Shown here piece by piece: positions 1-5,496 of a DNA stretch of 7,618 bases. The DNA comes from Candidatus Nanohalarchaeota archaeon (GTDB lineage Archaea; EX4484-52; B79-G9), in the NCBI GenBank assembly GCA_017610525.1, contig JAFCBW010000052.1:1-7618 (forward strand), in the 5' to 3' direction. Position 1 is the stretch's first letter. Each line of letters begins with the position of its first letter. The notes below the pieces were generated by a model. That model was not told the DNA's origin and ran no database searches. It worked only from the letters and a program-made list of their open reading frames with translations. A program made the translations under genes and the position numbers.

Positions 1-182
1 TCCCCGACACTGCCGGACACAGAATTCTCAAGCGGCACAACCGCCGCATCGCTCTTGCCCGAAGACAGCGCATCAAACACATCATAAATAGTATTCTCAA
101 ACAAAAACTGCGCACCCTTACAATACACAAGCCCGGCCTCATGGCTGAAAGTCCCACCGGGCCCAAGCACACTCACTTTCAT
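1..182 (-). CDS. pheA: Prephenate dehydratase, N-terminal part (runs off the left edge)
   Basis: Reading leftward from an ATG at 182 gives 60 open codons up to the window edge. The product begins MKVSVLGPGGTFSHEA and later has VVPLENSVSGSVG. These match the first-lobe signatures of prephenate dehydratase (LGPxGTFSHEA and VPxENSxxGSV), the enzyme (EC 5.4.2-family neighbour, EC 4.2.1.51) that decarboxylates and dehydrates prephenate to phenylpyruvate, the phenylalanine branch. The catalytic TRF motif and the regulatory ACT domain normally found further on lie outside the window, so neither completeness nor feedback control can be judged. The start overlaps the EPSP synthase stop in a 4-base ATGA, implying translational coupling as a distal gene of the aromatic operon. 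The product starts directly in the dehydratase domain, and chorismate mutase is a separate upstream gene, so this is not a P-protein with an N-terminal mutase. Confidence 0.94.
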   Translation of the reverse strand, partial: MKVSVLGPGGTFSHEAGLVYCKGAQFLFENTIYDVFDALSSGKSDAAVVPLENSVSGSVG

Positions 183-1453
183 GAAACCACCATCTTGCGA
201 AGAACATCAAAAAAATCAGGATACGTCTTAGAGACACACCCCTCATCCTTAATGACAACACCAGAAACGCGCAGCCCCGCAACAGCAAAACTCATAGCGA
301 TCCTGTGATCATCATAAGTATCAATAACCGCGCCATGCACATCCCCGCCCTTGACAACCAACCCATCATCAAGCTCAGACGCATCAACACCCATCTTTCG
401 AAGCTCAGCAACAGTAGCCGCAATCCTATCAGTCTCCTTGATGCGCATATTAGCTGCATTGACAATCCTGGTCTCACCCTCAGCAAACGCCGCAACCACC
501 GCAAGCGTCATCGCAACATCAGGCATACTATTCATATCAATCTCACCAACACCACGTAATGTCTCCGGTCCCTTAAGTTCAATCCAGTCCACGCCATTAT
601 CACGCGAACAACCCATCTTAACAAACACATCCAAAAGACCCAAATCCCCCTGCGAAGACCCCGGATTCACCCCCGTAACCCGGACAGTACTACCCGTGAT
701 CGCAGCAGCAGCAAAAAGATAAGACGCACTCGAAAAATCCCCCTCAACAACATAATCGCGCGCATGATAAACCTGCCCTGCCGTCACCTTAAAAGACTTA
801 TAATCATCATTCTCCACATTGACCCCAAACTCCCTCATAGACGCGATAGTCATATCAATATAAGACTTTGAAGTAAGCTCGCCAACAGTCTCCACAACAA
901 CATCACTCTTCGCATAAGGCGCACAAAGAAGAACAGACGTAAAATACTGCGAACTCTTATCCCCTTTGATCTTTGTGACACCGCCAGAAATCCCGCCGCC
1001 CTCAACAAGCACAGGCGGACACCCATCATCCTTTATAGAATACGCAGAAACCCCTAAAGGTCCGAGAGCCTCCAGAAGATCAGCAATAGGCCGCTCATTC
1101 ATCCGCTCATTCCCCTTGAGAATAACATGCCCCGAATCAACCAAAGCGCAGACAGTAACCAAAAACCTCATAGCAGTCCCCGCATTCCCTAAAAACAGCG
1201 GCTCATCAGGCACATCAAGCCTGCCGCCCCTCCCAAAAACAGCAAACACATCGCCATCCCTCTCAACCCGAACCCCAAGCTGGCGAAGCGCCTCTGCCAT
1301 ATACTTAGTATCATCACTCTCAAGCGCATTCATAACCCTAGTCTCGCCGCCCGACAAAGCAGCAATCAACAGCGCACGATTAGTATAACTCTTCGAAGGC
1401 GGCGCCTTGACCGAAGCGCTAAAACCCATGTCAACCGGCTCAATTTCAATCAT
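179..1453 (-). CDS. aroA: EPSP synthase (3-phosphoshikimate 1-carboxyvinyltransferase)
   Basis: This cytosolic enzyme (EC 2.5.1.19) transfers the enolpyruvyl group of PEP to shikimate-3-phosphate, the sixth step of the shikimate pathway. The 424 residues match the family's usual 420-440. Visible signatures are KSYTNRA (K21, S22, R26), GNAGTAMR (89-96), RP at 121-122, SSQ (167-169), the catalytic Asp in MPDVAM (D312), KETDR (339-343), DDHRIAM (381-387) and the late Lys in CVSKTYPDF (K409). All residues expected to bind shikimate-3-phosphate and PEP therefore appear present. The start ATG overlaps the chorismate mutase stop by 4 bases (ATGA), and its own stop overlaps the pheA start in the same way, so it sits translationally coupled inside the operon. 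Third codon positions are rich in G and T, as in the other leftward genes. Nothing suggests decay. Confidence 0.97.
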   Translation of the reverse strand: MIEIEPVDMGFSASVKAPPSKSYTNRALLIAALSGGETRVMNALESDDTKYMAEALRQLGVRVERDGDVFAVFGRGGRLDVPDEPLFLGNAGTAMRFLVTVCALVDSGHVILKGNERMNERPIADLLEALGPLGVSAYSIKDDGCPPVLVEGGGISGGVTKIKGDKSSQYFTSVLLCAPYAKSDVVVETVGELTSKSYIDMTIASMREFGVNVENDDYKSFKVTAGQVYHARDYVVEGDFSSASYLFAAAAITGSTVRVTGVNPGSSQGDLGLLDVFVKMGCSRDNGVDWIELKGPETLRGVGEIDMNSMPDVAMTLAVVAAFAEGETRIVNAANMRIKETDRIAATVAELRKMGVDASELDDGLVVKGGDVHGAVIDTYDDHRIAMSFAVAGLRVSGVVIKDEGCVSKTYPDFFDVLRKMVVS

Positions 1454-1734
1454 ATCATACTCCGCTCCTGTATCCTCTTTGACTCAGTGATAATCTCCCT
1501 CATAATCCTCTCAACAAAATCTGGACTCATCTCCCTCTCCTGCGCCATCTTTCGCATACTCTCAATAAGCTCACGCTCCCTATCCTCCTGATTCACAGGA
1601 GCATTACACTCCCTCTTCACATCAGCAACCTTCGGCATAAGAGCCAGTCGCCTGGAAATAACCTCAAGCAACTCACAATCAAGCTCATCAATCTGCTTTC
1701 TCAAATCCTCAAGTTCCATATCATCACTTCTCAT
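1450..1734 (-). CDS. aroQ: Chorismate mutase, AroQ class, monofunctional
   Basis: A small all-helical enzyme (EC 5.4.99.5) that converts chorismate to prephenate, the common precursor of tyrosine and phenylalanine. The 94 residues fit a stand-alone AroQ mutase. By comparison with the E. coli P-protein mutase domain, the active-site set is present: R12 (LRKQID), R29 (SRRLAL), K40 (DVKREC), R52 and E53 (DREREL), S85 and Q89 (ESKRIQ). The start is ambiguous. ATG at 1734 overlaps the dehydroquinate synthase gene by 11 bases. ATG at 1719 leaves a 5-base gap, has a GTGAT just upstream, and aligns better with the usual beginning of archaeal mutases (MELEDLRKQIDELD), so it may be the true start. The stop overlaps the aroA start as ATGA. 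The separate mutase can feed both tyrA and pheA of this operon. Confidence 0.94.
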   Translation of the reverse strand: MRSDDMELEDLRKQIDELDCELLEVISRRLALMPKVADVKRECNAPVNQEDRERELIESMRKMAQEREMSPDFVERIMREIITESKRIQERSMI

Positions 1735-2716
1735 CTATAGTCTCATCAATCTTCATCCCAAAATGCCTGCCCGCACTCTCAGTATACGCAAGCACCTCAT
1801 CACCAACCTTAAGCTTCACAATAGACACAGGCTTACCCGTAGGCTTAACAAGCCGTATCGTCTCCGCATTCTGTAATATTAGCGAAACCCTCTTACCGCC
1901 CGCATCTGCTTCAACAAGTATCATCGGCCTCTTCTCAACCTTGCTCCTGCCGACAACCGCATCCTGCACATTGCCCTTATAATCAACAACATCAACCTTA
2001 TCACCGGACTTAATCTCAGAAAGATACTTGGTCTTGCCACCGCAAACCATCACATACGCATGGACCCCGCCGGCATTCACCCTGAAAGGCCTCGCCGCAA
2101 CATAAGGATTTTCAACACTCTCAGAATGGACAAGAAACATACCTGAACTCGAATTCCCGACAAGCATCCCTTCACCCTGCTTCATATTCGTACAAGTATC
2201 TATGCAAACGCGATCCCCTGACCCGACATTCTCAATCTTAACAACCTTGGCCCGCACAAGCGACACCTTCCTGCCTTCATCATTCACAATCCTGCCGGTC
2301 TTCTTGATCTCATTCATATCAGTTGTCCACAAAAGCACCCCAGCCACACCACGCTCAAGCACCTCAAGCGCCATCTTAGCATCCCGGGAGTCCGCAACAC
2401 TTGCAATAATCTGCGCACCCCCTGCAATCATATTCTCTAACGGTATAACAGTCCAGTCCTTAGTCTTCACAATCACCATCTTCCTGCGCCCGGCCTTAGC
2501 TGCCCGAACCTCATCATCCTTACAGTTGATCTCAATCTCTAAAACATCACGGCCAAGCGCAATATCACCATCAACTGCCACAGTCTTAATCACACCAAGA
2601 TCATGCACCTTGGAAGAATCGCCCTTATCAACAACAATTGCATCCGCACCAGACTCAAGCGCAGTCGTAACTACCTTCTTGTTCCACTTTCTTGCATCCA
2701 CCCAAAACATCTTCAT
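1724..2716 (-). CDS. aroB': 3-dehydroquinate synthase II (archaeal type)
   Basis: This NAD-dependent enzyme (EC 1.4.1.24) oxidatively deaminates and cyclises ADTH to 3-dehydroquinate in the archaeal replacement for the DAHP/AroB route; it is unrelated to bacterial AroB. Hallmarks of the family seen here include IPLENMIAGG, DRVCIDTC, GEGMLVGNSSSG, RPFRVNAGGVHAY, TKYLSEIKSGD, LQNAETIRLV and GRHFGMKID, spread over the whole length. The size (about 330 residues) is normal. The longest frame begins with GTG at 2725, but ATG at 2716 is preceded by GGTGG with 5-base spacing and is the preferred start, giving FWVD a few residues in. It lies 39 bases after the fused kinase::ADTH synthase, the enzyme that makes its substrate, and overlaps or abuts the chorismate mutase gene. 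This is the only junction in the operon with room for an extra signal. Confidence 0.95.
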   Translation of the reverse strand: MKMFWVDARKWNKKVVTTALESGADAIVVDKGDSSKVHDLGVIKTVAVDGDIALGRDVLEIEINCKDDEVRAAKAGRRKMVIVKTKDWTVIPLENMIAGGAQIIASVADSRDAKMALEVLERGVAGVLLWTTDMNEIKKTGRIVNDEGRKVSLVRAKVVKIENVGSGDRVCIDTCTNMKQGEGMLVGNSSSGMFLVHSESVENPYVAARPFRVNAGGVHAYVMVCGGKTKYLSEIKSGDKVDVVDYKGNVQDAVVGRSKVEKRPMILVEADAGGKRVSLILQNAETIRLVKPTGKPVSIVKLKVGDEVLAYTESAGRHFGMKIDETIDEK

Positions 2717-2721
2717 GAATT

Positions 2722-2726
2722 CCACC
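2722..2726 (-). promoter_or_regulatory. Ribosome binding site of dehydroquinate synthase II
   Basis: On the minus strand the bases read GGTGG, 5 bases ahead of ATG 2716. This is a good archaeal Shine-Dalgarno match, and it overlaps the GTG at 2725 that would be the longest-ORF start. It therefore argues for initiation at 2716. Confidence 0.6.
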
Positions 2727-2755
2727 TACAGATATTATGCCCCCAAAAACTTATA

Positions 2756-4309
2756 TCACTGTGTCATGACTTTAATCGCCTCCTTCGCACTTTTGCCTTC
2801 ATGAACAATCTCACACACTGCCCGTACAAGCTTAGCCGGACTCTCATGCTGGAACGCATTCCTTCCCATAGCAACTCCGCAGGCACCTGCCTTTATCGCG
2901 CCCTCAACCATCTTGAGAGTCTCCAAATCACCGCCCTTGGCGCCGCCGGCAATAACAACAGGCACACCCATCGCTCCATCAACAACCTCCCTGAAAGTCT
3001 CCGGACTGCCAGTATAATTAGTCTTGATAATATCCGCACCAAGCTCAGCAGCAATCCTCACCGCATGCTTAACAACCGCGACATCGCACGAATCCTTTAT
3101 ATTCGGACCGCGAGGATACATCATTGCAAGAAGTGGCATTCCCCACTCCATACACTTCTGCGAAATACACCCAAGATCCTGAAGCATCTTCGCTTCATCT
3201 CTGGCACCCACATTGATATGCACAGAAACCGCATCAGCCCCGAATTTAATCGCCTGCTCAACAGACCCTGTAAGCACCTTCGTATTCGGATCCGGCGCAA
3301 GCGTCGTACTTGACGAAAGATGCAAAATAAGGCCAACATCCTTTCCATATCCCCTGTGCCCGTGCAAAGGGAGTCCAATATGCCCAAGAACCGCATTCGC
3401 ACCACCTTCTGCAACCTTATCAACAGTCTTTCCCATCTCAAGCAGGCCCTCACAGGGACCGATAGTCACCCCGTGATCAAGAGGTATAATCACACATTTT
3501 CCTGTATCCCTATTAATAATTCTCTCCATTCTAATACTTTTACCTGTCATTTTCGCTTCGCCTCCATGTATAATTGTACTCTGTTTTCCGATAGGGTGTG
3601 TATGTTTCTGAACTATGCCTATGATATTCGGATGAAGAAAATCAAGTGTATCAGGATGCAGAACCTCCCACTTGTTCTCCGTGATATTGCGCCTCAGCAC
3701 CTCAGCTGAAATACGCGCAATCGTAGAATACTTATCACCCACATCCCGAAGAATCCCGTGCGTATCCTTAAGATAGATAATCGCATCCGCATTGCAAAGA
3801 TTAGCAATAGCGCCAGCCACTAAATCAGTCGCATTCCTGCCAAGAAGAATAACATGGCCGTCTTCTGTTTCCGCGCCAAACCCCGATATGACACACAGCT
3901 TATGGTCAAGCTTATGCATGCGCTCCTTGCTCCGGCAAAGATCAAGCTTCCCGCAAAGCCAATCCCCCTTCCCGACCAAAGGATACTCACTAGAGCCCTG
4001 AACAATCAACTTGGAATCCACCCCTATCTTTTCAAGCTCATGACAAAGCCTCCGGGCACTCTCAATCTCACCCTGTATCTGATGCCTTGCCTTTTGCGCA
4101 TCAGGCATAGCCATACTCTCTGCAACCAGAGAATCAGTCACCCCCTTCTTTGCAGAGACAACAACATGAAGCGTATCCACCTCACAAGCTATCTGTTGTA
4201 TCCACCTCGCCTGCTTCGCGATACACTCATCAGTACCCAGCACAGACCCGCCGATTTTCACGACAATCTTTTTCAGCTCTTTCCTCAAGCCATTCACATT
4301 CAGTATCAT
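2756..4309 (-). CDS. aroA': Fused aspartokinase-like kinase :: ADTH synthase (2-amino-3,7-dideoxy-D-threo-hept-6-ulosonate synthase)
   Basis: Two enzymes lie in one continuous frame (517 residues from ATG 4309). Residues about 12-247 form an amino acid kinase fold most like the aspartokinase catalytic domain: VVKIGGSVL (K18), VVVSAKKGVTD, VISGFGAE, LLGRNATD (R158, D162) and EVLHP. No ACT domain follows. Residues about 254-517 are a class I aldolase closely resembling archaeal ADTH synthase (EC 2.2.1.10), with PLDHG (D278), HGHRGYGKDVG, MMYPRG (Y398) and the Schiff-base lysine in ADIIKTNYTG (K429). ADTH synthase condenses L-aspartate semialdehyde with 6-deoxy-5-ketofructose 1-phosphate. An aspartate-activating kinase on the same chain is chemically sensible, but the kinase substrate is inferred: the motif is KIGGSV instead of KFGGTS, and the usual GERLS segment is not clear (GSSEYP occurs there). 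The longest frame starts with TTG at 4336 inside tyrA. ATG 4309 has GGTGG 8 bases upstream and begins 1 base after the tyrA stop. Confidence 0.93.
   Translation of the reverse strand: MILNVNGLRKELKKIVVKIGGSVLGTDECIAKQARWIQQIACEVDTLHVVVSAKKGVTDSLVAESMAMPDAQKARHQIQGEIESARRLCHELEKIGVDSKLIVQGSSEYPLVGKGDWLCGKLDLCRSKERMHKLDHKLCVISGFGAETEDGHVILLGRNATDLVAGAIANLCNADAIIYLKDTHGILRDVGDKYSTIARISAEVLRRNITENKWEVLHPDTLDFLHPNIIGIVQKHTHPIGKQSTIIHGGEAKMTGKSIRMERIINRDTGKCVIIPLDHGVTIGPCEGLLEMGKTVDKVAEGGANAVLGHIGLPLHGHRGYGKDVGLILHLSSSTTLAPDPNTKVLTGSVEQAIKFGADAVSVHINVGARDEAKMLQDLGCISQKCMEWGMPLLAMMYPRGPNIKDSCDVAVVKHAVRIAAELGADIIKTNYTGSPETFREVVDGAMGVPVVIAGGAKGGDLETLKMVEGAIKAGACGVAMGRNAFQHESPAKLVRAVCEIVHEGKSAKEAIKVMTQ
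3561..3565 (-). promoter_or_regulatory. Internal Shine-Dalgarno at the kinase/aldolase junction
   Basis: On the minus strand GGAGG stands 10 bases before an in-frame ATG (3548-3550), which is Met254 of the fusion, the natural first residue of a free ADTH synthase. The stretch codes for part of the linker HGGEAKM. It could allow a separate aldolase polypeptide to be made from the same message, or be a remnant of formerly separate genes. GGAGG can also arise by chance from Gly-Gly or Glu/Gly codons. Confidence 0.45.
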
Positions 4310-4310
4310 C

Positions 4311-5081
4311 TCAATTACCACCAATCTCCTTTTCAATCACATCAAGCATTTTCCTAAACTTCTCTCTCTGATCCATTGCATAAGGATTCATAACCTGGAT
4401 ATCACGCAAAAGCACATCAGTATCACTTTCAAGCCTGCTCACAATCTCAAGCAGCGCATCAAAATTTGGCGTAGTCAGCTCTTGCTTGCCAATACCCATC
4501 TTCATAAGGCCAAGCGCAATATAATGCGTCAATCCCTGCGCAACAGCCATCTGCCGGTCATGCTCTTCAGGTGCCATAACATACGTAACAAGACCCAGCT
4601 TCCCAAGATACTCGCATACCTTATCAACATCCCATTTCCTTGTCCTCACAGGACAGACCGCAACCTTCCTGCCGGAAATATCATATCCACCCCCGTCACA
4701 AACATTGGAAGAATCAGGTCCAAACAAAGGATGAGTCCCGATAACATCCACATGCTCAGGTAGCAGCCGGCTCATCAACTCCACCGGCGCCTGCTTAACA
4801 GAACACACATCAAGAACCAAAGCACCCTGTTTTAAACACGGCGCAATCTTTCGCAAAATATCCTCAAGCGCAGAAATCGGCATAGAAAGCACAACAATAT
4901 CCCGACAAGCCGCTTTCTCAAGCGAAGATTCATAGCTTATACCCAACTTCCCGGCAATCCTGCTCTTATCGTGCGGGTTATAAGCACACACATCAAAATG
5001 CTCCCTAAGCACTCCTGCCATAAGCTGCCCGAACCTTCCAAACCCGATAATCGCAAGCGTTTTCATCTTTTCCAATCTCAT
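4311..5081 (-). CDS. tyrA: Prephenate dehydrogenase
   Basis: This cytosolic NAD(P)-dependent enzyme (EC 1.3.1.12, or arogenate-specific) oxidatively decarboxylates prephenate to 4-hydroxyphenylpyruvate, the tyrosine branch. With the start at 5081, a Rossmann nucleotide-binding glycine motif GFGRFG is at 13-18, VVLSMPISA follows, then the TyrA signatures GTHPLFGP (H117, the likely catalytic His) and EEHDRQMAVAQGLTHY (H174). The length of about 256 residues suits a stand-alone dehydrogenase without mutase or ACT domains. Three ATGs are possible. ATG 5102 has no ribosome binding site; ATG 5081 has AGGA 6 bases upstream; ATG 5066 begins MKTLAIIGFG with a weaker GGA. I prefer 5081. It is the first gene of the leftward operon and its stop lies 1 base before the next start. 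Substrate choice between prephenate and arogenate, and cofactor choice, cannot be read with certainty. Confidence 0.95.
   Translation of the reverse strand: MRLEKMKTLAIIGFGRFGQLMAGVLREHFDVCAYNPHDKSRIAGKLGISYESSLEKAACRDIVVLSMPISALEDILRKIAPCLKQGALVLDVCSVKQAPVELMSRLLPEHVDVIGTHPLFGPDSSNVCDGGGYDISGRKVAVCPVRTRKWDVDKVCEYLGKLGLVTYVMAPEEHDRQMAVAQGLTHYIALGLMKMGIGKQELTTPNFDALLEIVSRLESDTDVLLRDIQVMNPYAMDQREKFRKMLDVIEKEIGGN
4318..4322 (-). promoter_or_regulatory. Ribosome binding site of the kinase::ADTH synthase fusion
   Basis: The minus strand reads GGTGG, 8 bases upstream of ATG 4309, within the last codons of tyrA. It supports ATG 4309 over the TTG at 4336, and suggests coupled translation with tyrA, whose TGA (4311-4313) ends one base before the ATG. 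Confidence 0.6.
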
Positions 5082-5162
5082 TTCTCTTCCTGGAAGCCTC
5101 ATGTAACATAACTAAATTACAAGAGACCACAAAAAGAAAGATATTTTGTCAGTGATTATTGT

Positions 5163-5309
5163 ATGGCCTCTCAATCAAAAATAAAAGCCAAATATCCAAA
5201 AAGCACCAAAATAGCCAAAGCTAAAAAAATGAACTGTATTCATGCTCTCGCTCATGCTCTTGAAACAAACTTTCATCGACGTCATACATACATCAACTCA
5301 ACTAACTAA
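5163..5309 (+). CDS. Doubtful small basic protein (48 aa)
   Basis: ATG at 5163 opens 48 codons ending in TAA at 5307-5309. GTGAT lies 6 bases upstream, complementary to the 3' end of archaeal 16S rRNA. The first half is rich in lysine (SKIKAKYPK, KIAKAKK) and the middle contains HALAHALE, encoded by the short direct repeat. No family is recognised. A/T-rich, stop-poor plus-strand spacer could produce such a frame by chance, and no good TATA box precedes it, so it is recorded only as a candidate. Confidence 0.15.
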   Translation: MASQSKIKAKYPKSTKIAKAKKMNCIHALAHALETNFHRRHTYINSTN

Positions 5310-5331
5310 TCATCCTTAATGCAGGCCAATG

Positions 5332-5340
5332 TTTATATAA
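5332..5340 (+). promoter_or_regulatory. Candidate archaeal TATA box (distal) for the ClC gene
   Basis: TTTATATAA is a near-ideal archaeal TATA element. With a start point about 25 bases downstream, near 5360-5365, it would give a leader of about 130 bases before the ClC start. A leader of that length is unusual for an archaeal message, so either the leader does something or this box serves another transcript. Confidence 0.5.
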
Positions 5341-5384
5341 TTTGCGCCCGTGTTCCCACGACAACAGCACACCAAAAACAGAAT

Positions 5385-5395
5385 AAAAATATAAT
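5385..5395 (+). promoter_or_regulatory. Candidate archaeal TATA box (proximal) for the ClC gene
   Basis: AAAAATATAAT lies 102 bases before the ClC ATG and would give a leader of about 75-80 bases. It is less canonical than the TTTATATAA further upstream but closer to the gene. Sequence alone does not decide between them. Confidence 0.3.
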
Positions 5396-5496
5396 ACTAC
5401 GCCACAAAAGTGTCTGCACAACATATTTGTTCTCCGCACCACAAAAACCAAACACAATAATACCACACCATCAACAACAAAAAAGATGACAACCCC

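Larger units (their letters stand above)
5082..5496. other. Divergent intergenic region between the aromatic operon and the ClC gene
   Basis: About 400 A/T-rich bases separate the two divergent transcription units, so promoters for both must lie here. For the rightward side two TATA-like elements are visible (5332-5340 and 5385-5395). For the leftward side only weak AT-rich candidates are seen: minus-strand AAAATATC near 5140-5147, or TAATTTAG near 5112-5119. An imperfect 12-base direct repeat (CATGCTCT at 5241-5248 and 5253-5260) is present. A 48-codon frame (5163-5309) is the only ORF here with a possible ribosome binding site. No tRNA, clear hairpin or riboswitch was recognised. Confidence 0.7.

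Noticed and set aside
2202..3313. Long plus-strand frames (200 and 236 codons) over dehydroquinate synthase and the fusion gene
   Set aside because: They are antisense to conserved enzymes, overlap one another, have no ribosome binding sites, and are explained by the strand composition bias.
3121..3453. 110-codon minus-strand frame inside the aldolase domain
   Set aside because: It is out of frame within strongly conserved ADTH synthase coding sequence and its arginine/leucine-rich product looks like a shifted reading.
2756..4309. The fusion as a sequencing frameshift joining two genes
   Set aside because: Both domains and the short linker read in one frame with uniform codon use and no disrupted motif, so an artefact is not needed; read coverage would settle it.
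4310..4336. TTG start at 4336 for the kinase::ADTH synthase fusion
   Set aside because: It needs a 26-base overlap with tyrA and a rare start codon, whereas ATG 4309 has a well-spaced GGTGG and begins one base after the tyrA stop.
5237..5262. Short direct repeat CATGCTCT as an operator or repeat array
   Set aside because: There are only two copies, 12 bases apart, imperfect and not palindromic; too little to support a regulator site or CRISPR-like array.
5319..5489. 56-codon plus-strand frame beginning MQANVYIICAR upstream of the ClC gene
   Set aside because: It runs across the best TATA box in the region, has no ribosome binding site, and has a low-complexity His/Gln/Thr/Lys composition.
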